From positions 23,126,547 to 23,190,546 of the forward strand of contig CM026556.1 of NCBI GenBank assembly GCA_015143295.1: DNA of 64,000 nt. The letters are read 5' to 3'. Positions 34,939 to 46,350 of the stretch are shown here, one piece after another. Position numbers and translations under genes: made by a program. Source of the DNA: Tetracentron sinense (taxonomy: Eukaryota > Streptophyta > Magnoliopsida > Trochodendrales > Trochodendraceae). Position 1 is the first letter of the stretch. Each line of letters opens with the position of its first letter. The notes under the pieces were generated by a model. It was not told where the DNA came from. It saw nothing but the letters and a program-made list of their open reading frames with translations, and made no database searches.

Positions 34939-36496
34939 CTACTCGAATATCACAATCTCGATAGACCTTGTCATGACTGAACTACCGACAGGAGTAGCAA
35001 TAGACAATTCACGATCTAATAGACTTGGCTCCGTTGGAAACTCTTGTGCAAAACTAGGAGTGACGAAGGAGTGAGTGGAACCAGTATCGATCAACACAAG
35101 AGCGAGAAAATCATTTATCAACAATGAGCCTGAATTAATACACAAAGCCAACTTTGTCAAATCATGAACGCATACATACATCATACTACATTATATTCAA
35201 TATCACACGCATAGCATTAGAACAATATTTTAATTAACTAAAAACACAAATAAACATACCCTGCACAACGTCGTCGGATGCCTGTGCATCCCGCTCCGAG
35301 GTAGCAAACACTCGACCCTGAGCTGGCTGGCGAGGCTACTGACGTCTAGTGCCCTGTGGTGGCCTCTGCTGTATGGATTGCTTGCCTAGGGGCCTGACTC
35401 CCTGTGGCTGAGTCGGCTGAAGTTCCTACTGAAAGCGGAGTGGGCAATCTCGGATCCGGTGTGAAACATCTTCATAATGAAAACAACCTCCAGTAATTGC
35501 CCTACATTCCCCCACTCTATGCCTCTTTCCGCACTGGCCGCATGCATCATACAACTGGGTCCCAACAGTAGGCAGAGTAACCTGAGATGCTCGAGGGGCT
35601 GCCTGAGTAAGCCTCTGGTATGGGGTAGGCCTAGCAATCGGCACTGGACCTGACATCCTCGGCCTCTTGTCCTAAGGACCAAACCTGCTTGCTTGCATCT
35701 TCTCCCTCTTCTTCAAAAATTCCTATGAATTCTTCTCAGCTATCAAGGCACGCTGGTACACCTCCCTACATGTTTCGAGCTAAAGTATCAAAACCTTCTC
35801 CCGAATAAAATCCTTCAAGCTTCGCTCAAACCTCTTTGCCTTCATTCTCTCCATAGCAATCAAGTGAGGAGCGAACCTAGAAAGCTCTACAAACTTGGCC
35901 TCATACTCGGCCACTGACATCCTCCCTTGCTCCAAGGTAGAGAATTCAATCTCCTTCTGATCTCTCACAAACACCGAAAAGTATCTCTCGTAGAAGATGT
36001 CGAGGAACTCTCCCCAAGTCCACTCTTGTCCGGCTCACACCTCATTCCTCTACCTAGATGCTGCCCTCCACCAATGTTCAGCTTCGCCTTCCATGACGAA
36101 GGAGGCCCATTTCACCCTCTGCTCATCGGTAGCCTCAAGCATGGAGAAAATCTTCTCTAGTTGCATGATCCATAACTCGGCAACTGAGGGATCCGTACTA
36201 CCATAGAAGGCTGGAGGACTCATCCTCCTAAAAGCTTCCACTCCGTTATGCCGGGGTGGGTGAACATCAATCTGCCTCTCTTGCCTAGCTTGACCTGCCG
36301 CTAGTAATGCAGTTTGCTGAGCCATAATTTCAGCCTGCCTCTCCATGGCTACAACAATAGCTTCCATGGCCCGACCCACATTAGCCTGGGAGGTACCATC
36401 TGGAGTATCCCCATCAATCACACTGCCTCCTCCATTCCTATTATTTCTTCCACCCCTTCTCATGCTTACAATCCAGAGAAGAAGAAAACAATCCAT
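34939..36496 (-). pseudogene. Ty3/gypsy fossil: gag, zinc knuckle and protease
   Basis: Gag is seen on the minus strand (MRRGGRNNRNGG near 36460, FYGSTDPSVAELWI near 36200, EYEAKFVELSRFAP near 35900), a zinc-knuckle-like CGQCGKRHRVGEC at about 35510-35550, and an aspartic protease active site LIDTGSTHSFV near 35090. Broken. Confidence 0.88.
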
Positions 36497-36668
36497 TTAG
36501 AACACACTCACATAAATTCTTAAGTATACGCTTAATCAAAACTCAATCCTCAACAAATTTTAAAGTCCTGAACTTGATGTTGCTTCCCTAAGGTTGACAT
36601 CTTCCTATATCCTATACTTAATATCTTAGCCCTAAGGACTCTAATGTCTTGTGCCCTTATACCACCTC

Positions 36669-39187
36669 TGTAACGACCCCAAAATCCCACAAGGCTAAAA
36701 TAGGACTTTGGAATCGTCACATTACTTAACCTGCTTAAAGACCATACATTCAAGGCTTACTACACGAATCTCCAAAAATGAGGATAAATTTTTTTTCGAT
36801 ATATAAGCTATAACCAACCTGCACAAGTCTACGGTCAACATATACAACTCACTATAAACCAAAAGGTATCAAATACACAACTATAAAAAGTCTACTGAGC
36901 AACATCATCTGAAAGTCTAATACAAAACTCTCTCAACCAACGAAACATAAACTAAGAGGTGTAGCCACCCAAGACTTCGGCTCCTTCCTCGATGGGCTCA
37001 CCTTCTCCTCCTTCCGCGATGTAAGTCTCCTCAACCCACGGCTCCGCCGTGTACTCCTGCTCTAAACCTGCCAAGACAAAAGTCCGGCTGAGTACGAAAG
37101 TACTCGATGTATATAAAATCCAACCAACAATAATAATATACCTGCACTTGGTTTGAAACATATCCAATAGCATAATAACATAATCAGAGTACGGAAGAAC
37201 GTGTGCGCATATACATCATATCATCACCTTGACTCGTGTACTTGTGAGAATCTTAGATTTAGAAGACAATACACCTGTGAGCTGCTTATGCTTATGAGAC
37301 CACGTGTTTGTGAGATGCTTATGCTTATGCACTTATTCAGGTCATACAATGATGTGACATGCCGTTCTTGGCGGATATGGACCATGTCTAAGAAATCATA
37401 TAGTTGGCATGCCGTTTTTGGCGGATACGGACAATGCTTAAAAATCAAATGATTGACATGCCGTTCTTGGCGGATACGGACCATGCCTATGAATCACATG
37501 CAATTGACATGCCGTTCTTGATGGATTCGGACCATGCCATGCTTATGCTTATTCAGAATGTCATACGTATACCATGCTCATGCTTGTGGTCCATATGTGT
37601 GACTTGTGAGACTCTTATCTTAACATATACGTGCATATGTGCTTAAGTGTCGAAATTAACATTCGAGTTAGTAATTGCTTAGATTCCGATCTCTTACCAT
37701 AGAAACTCCACTATACTGTCTCATACCAAATAGTTAGAGAATTCTCGATTTGAGAGATTTTCCTCTAAGTTCTTACCTTCCCGACTATCAATTTCCATGC
37801 AAATAATTAGACATACTTAACAAACAATCACATATACATATCTTATCATAATTCATATCATAATTCATAATCAATTTACCACTATTTCATAAGAGTATAA
37901 TAGCATTTATCCTCTCAAGCATTTTCACAAACACCTTGAGTACGCATAATATGAATCCCTTACCCTTCTACATTTTCAAGCATTCATCAAACCATAATCC
38001 ATCCATATAATTCATTCACCATTCACATCCACATATTAATTTCATCCTCCATACATTCTATCCACATTCAAATCCACATTTCCATCCATAATTAGCTTAC
38101 TTCATAGAAAATTGAAAAAAATGCATCTAATCTATATTCTATCATTCCTATCATATTAATATTCACCAAACATTAAAATAGAGTTGATTAGGATAGTATA
38201 TCGACCTTAGGAATCCTTCCCTTGGATTCAAAACGCTCCCGAGGTGATTTGGGGAAGCTTTGAGGATGATCTCCAAGCTTTCCTCTTAATCTTCTAGCAA
38301 TCTCCTTCTTCTCCAAGCAACCCTTCTCCCAAAACCCTAGGTTTTCTCCTCCTTTTTGCCAAATTAGGTTAGAAATAGGTAGAGTATTTTAATATCTCGA
38401 GTAAGACCCCCTATTTATAGCCCCAAGGGTTGAGAACGAAAAGACCTAAAAGTCCTTACTAAAATTCTATCAAAAACACGAAAGACCGATCGATCGGTGG
38501 TTATGACCGAGCAATCGGTCGCCTACCGATCGATCGGTGTTTATGACCATGCGATCGGTAAAAAACACATTCTCTGGAAAATTTTCCCATACAAAATTTT
38601 GGACCAGTCGATAGCTACCGATCGATCGTTACTTCTGACTGAGCGATCGGTTTTGTATACCGATCGATCGCTAGCGATCGGTGCTTTGCAGATTCCTGAC
38701 CCATCATACTATTTTGGCCATAACTTTTGACTCGCTCGTCGGATTTCGACGATTCAACTTGCGTTCGATTCGTCTTTCGAAAATGAACATCTTAGGCATT
38801 TTAGAATTTCCAAATTCCACTTTATTTATGGACCAAAAACTCTCCAAAGTTGACTGATCTACAATTCCATCAGACAAAACCTCGAAAAACTCATTTTTGA
38901 CTTAGGTTAGATTAAAAATATGGAAAAACATTAAACATGAACCTCAAAGAGGGTTCCAATACCTTTCTAATAGTTCAAGAATTACTCAATTCCAATAAAT
39001 GGTGCCAAAACTAGAACTTCCTAAAGTTTAGAGTATGATATGACATTTCTGAACTAGAAGTTTGATTAAACCTTAATCACACTACACCCATTAAATATAC
39101 AATACAATAAACATTAAAACATCACTAGGACTATAATACCCCTAATGCAATGCAATAAAAACATAAAAAAAGATTCGGGTCTCTACA
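36669..39187 (-). repeat. LTR of the Ty3/gypsy element (5' LTR in element sense)
   Basis: 2519 bp, TG...CA, with a TATA box on the minus strand at 38411-38419. It differs from its partner by scattered substitutions, one fewer 51-bp unit and one more palindrome unit. Confidence 0.95.
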
Positions 39188-39374
39188 GTAATGGTATTTT
39201 GGCTTCAACACTGAATAGGAGTAGGGTTTCAACGTCAATATGGTAGCTTCTTTTAACCCTTTAGTAGCTTCATTTAAGGGTTTTCATTCGAATTTTGAAG
39301 AGAATTATTACTTAAAAGTTTTCCTGAACATTTTGTCAAAGTATCCTTGCTAATTCTCATAAGCATGCTTAGGA

Positions 39375-39689
39375 GGAGATCGAATCAGAGTGATTCAGGG
39401 AGAGTTCAATCGCGCCCATAAGTCAACACGTGTCCCTATTAACCCTATTAATTGTGCTTAAGATTCACTAATCCTTACAGTTCAACAATCTAACCTTGGT
39501 TTTTAGAAGAAAAAAAATATTAACCCTAAGGGTTAAAAGTTCTAACCAAAGTTAAATATTTTTTAAAAACCAAGGTTGAACCCTAAGGGTTAGTGAATCT
39601 TAATCACGGTTAACAGGGATACGTGTTGACCTGTGGGTGTGATTGAACGCTCCCCGGGTTCAATTGCGATTAGCTGTGATTCGATCTCC
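39375..39689. mobile_element. 315-bp MITE carrying the CACGTG/TTAACC module
   Basis: Left end GGAGATCGAATCAGAGTGAT and right end ...GATTCGATCTCC are inverted. Inverted pairing continues through CAACACGTGTCCC and AAGATTCACTA on both arms, forming a hairpin of nearly the full length. There is no coding capacity. Confidence 0.85.
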
Positions 39690-39902
39690 CCTAGAAGACA
39701 TGTCGCCTTACGATTGGCCAAAAGCCAACGTACCCATTTTGACCCATTTTGAAAGCTTTGAAAGTCTAGAAAGAGTACCATTATATCTGAGCTCTGTTTT
39801 GGATCTTGTGTTTTTTGGACGACTGATCCTTTTGATAAAGTGTGTGAATTTGAAGATTTTGGTTGTAAATAACAACAATACAAGATGTGTATTGTTCTCA
39901 TA

Positions 39903-40290
39903 ATCTGTTCTCAGATCTGAAAATTATTTGGGTAAGCAATACCTTGGTATATTAGGGTGTTGCAATCTGAAATCTGGTCTCAGATCTGAAATTGTTTGGG
40001 TAACATCAAAATCTTTTTTTATATTTGAAATTCTTGGGGTTTCATAAAACAAAATCTTAATCTATCCTCATATATGAAATTTGTTGGGTGTTTTCATTCA
40101 TACATCAACCAATACCTTGATATTAGGGTGTTGAAATTTGTTCTCAGATTTGGATACTCGTCCCATTAGTTTCATTTCGATCCAATAACATTTCTCAGAT
40201 CTGAAATTATTTGGGTCCTCATCCCATCAATTAATTTCATTCAGATTTGAAATCTGTTCTCAAATCTGAAATTGTTTAGGAAATTTCATA
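39903..40290 (+). repeat. Degenerate array of CTCAGATCTGAAATT repeats
   Basis: Five or six copies of TTCTCAGATCTGAAATTNTTTGGG occur at irregular spacing (39910, 39978, 40190, 40255 and drifted copies between). Each is centred on the palindrome CAGATCTG. The origin is unknown. Confidence 0.75.
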
Positions 40291-41682
40291 TACTCCTTCC
40301 ATAACTTGTGAACAGAAGCCGTTGTTTATTGACACTATTATTTTTCAAATTTCAAAACCTAGATCATAAGAAATTAGATTAACATCTTAAGCAAATGGAT
40401 CTATGAATCAGTTACTATATTAAATTCTCATCTCTTTCACTATTTATCACATTGATAGCCCTAGCTAATTAAGAACAAAGAGAATCCTCGGGAGCAGAGA
40501 TAGAGATTGAAGCTCCCTGTTTGATATGTTCTATCATAGAAGATTGCAGATGTAAAGTTAGAGAGATACACATCCTGGAGAATGGATTTATATCTCCTAT
40601 ACAACATTGAGTTCCTTCTATATCATTATATGAAAAGCTAGGGAGTGAGGGTAAGATATGAGAGCTGTACAGATATGAAGAAGTTGAAAAGGGATAGTGA
40701 GAACACCCCCTCTCCCACGACTCTCTCTCTTCCTCTCTCCCTCAAACCCCCCTCTCCCACGTCTCTTTCTCTATCCTACAAAATAGGATAGGACACTATT
40801 AACAGATTTTTGAGTTTTGAGATAGGTCATAAGGAAAATGACAGTGGAGAAAGAGTAATGCGATTCGCATTATGATTGACCAGTCGGACCTCATTGGTAA
40901 GTCTCTACCACTAACAAACAACCCTAAGTTCTTTGTGTCGTTCTTTGGTGTTTCAGTTACTCTACCAGTAATTATATATTGGTTTAGCTAGAAATCTGTA
41001 ACAACTTGGGTGTATTTAATTTTAATTTTTTCTAAATGAATTGATGGTTGTTTTATTTGCTTAAAAGAATTTGAGAAATGATTGACTTATAAATTGCTAT
41101 TATTTATGAATTTCAGAATTCATGGAAAAAAAAAAGTTGTTATTGTAACTCTTTGGATTCTTAAGGCGAATATCATATTTTATTATGATGTGATGAGCAT
41201 TTTCTCTTAAAATGGACTCTTTTAGCTCTTTCCCTCTCTTGGATCACTATCTCTCAACCATGCAATGAGAAGAGTTCATCATTCAGCTCATATACATATA
41301 GACTGTATGCATTTGATCCTCCTGAACTTGAAAGAGTCTCTACCATAAATGGAGAGGAATACCTCAAAATTGAACTGTTCCCAGCACAGGGAATAACTGG
41401 GCAAAGGGCCATTATACGGGAGGAGAAAAGTTCGTTCATAGGTACCTGCAAGGATAAAACCTCTCTGTTGAGAACTGCAACTACCTGCATGGATATGTTT
41501 TCCTTTCTATTGTGATTTTATGTTCCATTAGAATATATATATATCATTCTCATTTCATAGAAGTGAAAATTATCTCGAGCTACTTTGTCTACAAGTTTCA
41601 GACTTCCCATTACTTGTGTTAAAAACTCAAGTCTTATTTGCAGACCTTTCATGTTTCAGGACAGCAAACGAGAAGTAGATAG
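40291..41682. other. Gene-free stretch; one uncertain open frame
   Basis: C/T-rich simple DNA at 40710-40780. A plus frame at about 41265-41450 reads YRLYAFDPPELERVSTINGE, then EYLKIELFPAQGITGQ, and could be a scrap of a gene I do not recognise. The minus strand is also open there, so coding sense is uncertain. Confidence 0.35.
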
Positions 41683-41960
41683 CCATGCTCTTAGCATGGC
41701 TTATGGAGGTACATTACAAATTTGAACTCATGGATGAGAATTATTCCTTACTGTCAATCTTATAGACATATTCTTAGCACGTCAATCAGTGATGCGAAAG
41801 AAACTTCAGTTGGTTGGAGTGACAGCCATGCTCTTAGCATGCAAGTATGAGGAAGTTTTTGTCCCGTCGTGGAGGATTTAATTTTCATATCGGACAGGGC
41901 CTACACAAGGAAGTTCTTGAATTGGAGAAATTGATGATCAAACACCCCGTGCGATGCTAA
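41683..41960 (+). pseudogene. B-type cyclin fragment (cyclin N domain)
   Basis: The text follows the cyclin box in order: [14 protein letters not shown] (about 41697-41738), [13 protein letters not shown] (41745-41783), [20 protein letters not shown] (41786-41845), [18 protein letters not shown], then KEVLELEKLM. This is the cyclin fold of plant CYCB2-like mitotic cyclins, which activate CDKs at the G2/M step. Only about 90 residues of some 430 are present. Frame changes occur near 41742, after 41860 (one base missing in VPVVED) and near 41908 (four bases missing in TRKEVL). No introns interrupt it, so it may be a retrocopy, one large exon, or a captured fragment. It is certainly not functional. 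Confidence 0.82.
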
Positions 41961-42755
41961 TTTATTTGAATTACAGTCTTCGTAAAAGTAAGCTAGCTCA
42001 ACTTTGAACCATATATAGATGCTGATTTATTTGAAATTTATGGTTGAATGAGCTATTGGATTAGAGGCTTTTAACGATTGTATCTTGAAAACTGCATAGT
42101 GATGTTCATGTCTATTTTAGTGCATCTGCGTGTGAAACACGAATTATTAGCTTCATTGTTTTATGTGATCTCTTTTGATCACTTAAATAGCAGACACCAA
42201 GTAGGTGTTGTAACTCTAGGACAGAATCCGCTAATATTGCTTTGTTGTCTATTCAAAGTTTTCATTTCCTTGTCCAAAGTAGTTTTTGCGCTAATTTATG
42301 GGTTACTGTTCCACTCCCATTTTTTCTAATACTACTATGTAAGCATTAATTTTGTCCCCATTTTTACTATAGTTATCTTTCTTCCTGAAAGTGCACAATA
42401 TATTCCACATCACTTGAAATATGATGTTTATGGCAAGTTTTAAGAGTTGAAGTATTATGAACCAATTTTTGGGCCAACTCAGATGATCAGATCTAGGTAG
42501 AATATTCTGATTCTTTAAAGCTTAAAATTCTTTTCAGCCAATTTCTTTTTTCAAATTACAAGTACTCAATCCATGTTTTTGAGTATTTTTTTCCTGGGTC
42601 TGTCTTGATTGATACGAGTCAATAGGTGATTATTTTGAATACATGTATTTGACAAACCAATCTCTTTTTGTTACCTTCGAAACTTGCAAATTTCACGAGG
42701 TCATGTTCCTTAACCTGATGACCATTATTCCAGTTCTTCTCTACATCAAAGGACG
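41961..42755. other. Gene-free stretch between cyclin and PPR fragments
   Basis: AT-rich DNA with no supported exon. TCTAATACTACTATGTAAG at 42325 loosely resembles the 5' end of the Helitron at 44637 but lacks the preceding A. Confidence 0.35.
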
Positions 42756-43395
42756 ATGGAGATGTTCTATGCAATTCCGCCAATTGTTCAAGAAAAACCC
42801 CCACTCAAGGCCATCAACACTTGCCTCAATCTCTAAAAATGAAGCGAGTGTCTCGACTTGAAGCCAAGTACCTGCATTATCAATATATTTGTTAAGCATC
42901 ACTCCAAGCACAGGGATCTTGAAACTGCTTTTGAAGTTGTGAAGTAGGTGAGGAAGTTTAAGTTATCTTAATTTGATTACCTACTCTACTCTCATGGGTG
43001 GTCTTTGTGACAGTGGGAGACTCAAAGAAGCAGTTGAATTGTTTGAAGAGATGGTCTCAAAAGTTCAGGTCATGCCCGACGCCCTAACTTACAATGTGCT
43101 AGTCAATGGTTTCTGTCGAGAGGGGAAGGTTGATCAGGCCAGAAAGATAATGGATTTTATGAGGAAGAATGGATGCTGCCCAAATATCTTCATTTACTCA
43201 GCTCTGATGAATAGGTTCTGCAAGGAAGGAAGAGTGGAGGAGGCCATTTTGATGAGAAAATCGGGTATGAAAGTCGATGTTGTTGGTTATACTACTCTCA
43301 TTAACTACCTCTGCAGGTTTTTGTTGAGGTCGAAGCTTGCTATGTACTCCTTTGCATGCAGATTAATATTTGCATCATTCATTGCATCATATTAG
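42756..43395 (+). pseudogene. PPR protein fragment (P class, At5g18475-like)
   Basis: The start reads MEMFYAIPPIVQEKPPLKAI, then NTCLNL. After a degraded stretch (HHSKHRDLETAFEVV) comes a clean frame from 42973: ITYSTLMGGLCDSGRLKEAV, DALTYNVLVNGFCREGKVDQ, IFIYSALMNRFCKEGRVEEA, VVGYTTLINYLCR. These are four consecutive 35-residue PPR motifs, which in P-class proteins bind organellar RNA. The order and text recall the Arabidopsis protein At5g18475. The frame has stops before 42973, a short deletion in the last repeat (EEA-ILMRKSGM), and ends at 43395 without the usual remaining repeats. It is a truncated pseudogene or captured fragment. Confidence 0.85.
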
Positions 43396-43594
43396 CACTG
43401 TAAATATTGACTGATCATAACTGTGATAATCCTTAACATGATTACAAATTTAATATTTTGAGACAATATGTTGTAGACAGCAAAAAACCTTGGTTCATAT
43501 ATAATTAAACAAGGTTAATAAAAGGATGTTTTGTGATTTCTTATCACGGAGAAAAAAAACACAACTTGAAAAGATTTAAAACTCTCGATCGATG
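43396..43594. other. Short gene-free stretch
   Basis: AT-rich DNA downstream of the PPR fragment; nothing recognised. Confidence 0.4.
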
Positions 43595-43718
43595 GTATTA
43601 TCAAGAGCTGGGCCGCACATTTGAAAATCAAGTACGTATTATCAAGAGCTGGGCCACAAATTTGAAAATCCAAGTATGTATTATCAAGAGCTGAGCCGCA
43701 CATTCGAAAATTCAAGTA
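43595..43718. repeat. Three tandem copies of a 41-42-bp unit
   Basis: GTATTATCAAGAGCTGGGCC opens each unit, at 43595, 43635 and 43677. Substitutions are few. Confidence 0.9.
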
Positions 43719-44605
43719 TCCAATAACGCCAAACATCAAGTGGGGCTGCTCACTATTTAATGCATATGTGCCTTGGTGCCATTGGATTTTTAATTTTTTG
43801 GCTACTCAATATTCAATAGAATCTACTATTGACACTTTTAAATCACTTTCCAAAGAAATAAGGAAAAAAAAACTAAAATCTGCTTCAGTGGGAAATGATA
43901 AATGGTTGGAGGGTTCTCAATAGTATGCCTAAAAGTGAGAATTTTTGCAACTTTTTGACCACCTACCCAAGTTCACTGAACTAAGACAGCCTTGATCAGC
44001 AACCCCAAGTGCACCCAATGGAGGAAAACCTCCATGTTTCTATATGGTTCCTAACAGAGGACTGTTTGCAAGTCTTGGCCCATGTTTCACATTTGGTTGA
44101 CCACAAGTATGATTCACAATAAGAGTTTTTATATTTGGATTAGTCCTTTGGTTTGTACAAATCTGATGCTACCAATTCATGCTGCTAGGTTCCACACCAA
44201 CATCAGTCCTCCAATGTACATGCTCTCCATCCTCTCCTTCTATTATGAAGCAAGTTATCAAAAAAAAAAATCATATTGTAAATACAAATAAGCTGTTTTC
44301 TGCTAAAGCTTCAAGTAACAACAAGAGAACCTTACAGGACCTTTGGTTATTGAGTGTCCGTAACCTCAAATTTTTTTATGTTGAGAAAATATAGTTTGTC
44401 ACCAAAAAAATGTAATCTAATTGAATAAGCTTCTAGAGGTCAATCAACCAGAATTTTCAGGTGGATGCCACACTATTAGGTTCATCTACCTTATATATTG
44501 TCAAGGATTAATTCTTTCTAAAGTTCAGTTAATTAATTGCAAATTTCATCCTTAATTTCTCCTCCTATTGTCCCGATGTTTTAAGTCACATCTTAATTTT
44601 ACTCT
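43719..44605. other. Gene-free stretch, probably interior of the Helitron ending at 44631
   Basis: No gene recognised. It lies immediately upstream of a Helitron 3' terminus and so may be Helitron DNA. Confidence 0.4.
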
Positions 44606-44631
44606 CGTGCATCGCACGGGGTGTTTGCTAG
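44606..44631 (+). mobile_element. Helitron 3' terminus
   Basis: Stem CGTGC-ATC-GCACG (44606-44618) and CTAG at 44628-44631, followed by T. The last 26 bases match the terminus at 46641-46666 almost exactly, so both belong to one family. The 5' end of this copy was not found. Confidence 0.75.
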
Positions 44632-45109
44632 TTATATCTAATCTAATCTAATCTAACTATTACTATATAGCAGTTGGTTTCCACGTGGCACCTCTGACAA
44701 TCTTCCATTTGAGTTTCAAATTGTTACCACCTGGCACCTATTCTCTCCCTCATAAATTGTTGAACTATGGGTCCCACTAACCTCAATTGAAAAAATTATT
44801 AATAAAATCACTTAATTCTCTTTTCCTTCATTTAATCTTTCCAACTGATTCCACTTCCTAAAGTCTCCTATTCCTATCCGTGACTCCGTCGGACCGTCCC
44901 TCCATCCGTTCGTCTTGAAAGGCCCAAAAAAAAAACAAATTCCCTTTCTCTTCTTTCACTCCAGTTTGTCTTCCAATAAACCCTCTCTATACCCCTTCCC
45001 AAATAACTCACCCATTTATTTCTCCGTTTATCCCCCAAGAAAAACCCTTCATTCTTATCTCAACTCCCATTTGTATCAAGATGTTCTCCAAAACCCAAAC
45101 CAGCCTCAA

Positions 45110-45375
45110 ATGGATCAGCAACCCAGTTGGGATTCTGGGGTTGAAGAATGCAAGACATGAGTTTCCAGAATCATCAGCAGCAAGAACAATATCACCATGA
45201 TCTCTACGATCAAGAACAGCAGCAACAATGTTTTAATTCATACACCCCACCTCTTTCCTATCATTCATCTCCCCCTCAATCTACACCTTTATTGTCTCAC
45301 TTATTGGGTTTTAAAGGCATTGAGGCTCCTACGCAATCCTCTCTTCCTCTCCCGCCTATCCTCCTTCCCATATAG
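45110..45375 (+). pseudogene. Gln-rich gene fragment inside the Helitron
   Basis: MDQQPSWDSGVEECK (45110-45154), then in another frame MSFQNHQQQEQYHHDLYDQE, and further on NSYTPPLSYHSSPPQSTPLL, SHLLGFKGIE, stop at 45375. It is Gln-rich then Pro/Ser-rich, like the N terminus of a plant transcription factor, but I do not recognise the family. A C/T-rich leader of about 200 bp precedes it, as in a real 5' untranslated region. The frame is shifted once and then ends. Probably the first exon of a captured host gene. Confidence 0.45.
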
Positions 45376-46093
45376 CCATTATTACTTTGTTTTGTTTTCT
45401 CTTTCCTCACTTAATTTTATTGAATTCAATTATTATAAAAGGGGCTATATACAGAAATGGTTCACCCATAATGCTCCCTAAGAGTGTGGACAATTGGGCC
45501 GGAACAAAGAGTTATAAGTTACGCTGGTTCCTCTTCCATCACTCCATTGATTTTAAAGGCGTCAGTAACCATTTGTATTTGCAACCCATGTTGTTCTACT
45601 TAAGCCTGCTAATAGCGTCGTCCTTATACCGCTTCTCTCTACATGGATTTTAGTTGTTCCGGTGGTGGCATGAGAGAACCTACCTCTCCATGTATTTACT
45701 TTGTTTCAAGCACAACATTATGGTGAATTTTGGATTGATAAAGAAGATAAAATGTGTAGCGATTAAATGTTGGAGTTTCCTGTAAAATAATTGGGGTGGA
45801 AGACGATTAACTGATCACCGGTCAGAAAGTCCGTTACCGTTCAAGCTAAATAGTGGATGCTTTGAATCTCCATGTAGATCGCAGGAATTTTGCCTCAGAA
45901 ACAATTTCAACTGAGATAGGATGATTCAGATGCTTCAACTTCACGAGCTCTGTCAAGAGCATGCCTATTTTCTTGCTGGATCTTGTTTATTTTTGGCCAT
46001 TTCTTTAGTTACAGCCTAAAGTAGCACTTCTGGAATTGCGCCTACATTCAGATCACTCCACCCATCCTAGCCTTCAAGTTTCTCTCTTATCCT

Positions 46094-46350
46094 TTAAGCA
46101 ACCACGACGGGACTTGGTGTGTAAAATGTAGGATCTCTTTCAATCCATTTATTCCTCTCATATACTGTCTTGAATCCGTCCAATTCATAAAGGAGAGAAA
46201 CATGTGGTCCAAGATCTTTGGTGTAATCTTCTAGGACATCCACCATCTCAGATCAGTGTCTGACTTCATCTACGGTGATTCTATTTTGGTCTGCAACCAA
46301 TTCTGATAGAGGAATGCTACATTCACTCACTAGAGCATGTGTTGTTGTCA
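46094..46350 (-). pseudogene. Unidentified gene fragment inside the Helitron, minus strand
   Basis: The minus strand reads THALVSECSIPLSELVADQN, RITVDEVRH, a stop, SEMVDVLEDYTKDLGPHVSL, LYELDGFKTVYERNKWIERD, PTFYTPSPVVVA, stop at 46094. The amino-acid make-up is that of a real globular protein, with a single in-frame stop. I do not recognise the family. Probably a captured exon opposite in sense to the other fragment. Confidence 0.45.

Larger units (their letters stand above)
29223..39187 (-). mobile_element. Complete Ty3/gypsy (Tekay/Del-like chromovirus) fossil with both LTRs
   Basis: LTRs at 29223-31772 and 36669-39187 both start TGTAACGACCCC and end TCTCTACA. A perfect 5-bp target duplication GTAAT flanks the whole (29218-29222, 39188-39192). 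On the minus strand the primer binding site TGGTATAAGGGC (36653-36664) resembles the tRNA-iMet type, and a polypurine tract lies at about 31773-31792. Between them come gag, protease, reverse transcriptase, RNase H, integrase and a chromodomain in the Ty3/gypsy order. The structure is whole, but the coding part has several breaks. The LTRs differ by roughly 3% over the first 370 bp compared by hand, so insertion was recent on a scale of perhaps a million years or so. Confidence 0.95.

Noticed and set aside
41254-41490. Minus-strand frame NELFSSRIMALCPVIPCAGN
   Set aside because: Both strands are open here, no family is recognised, and there are no exon signals to decide the sense.
43595-43718. 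Regular 41-42-bp repeats, considered as CRISPR-like
   Set aside because: The units abut without spacers and the genome is a plant; it is a plain tandem repeat.
42325-44631. TCTAATACTACTATG at 42325 as the 5' end of the Helitron ending at 44631
   Set aside because: It is preceded by T instead of A, and likeness to the 44637 end is short.
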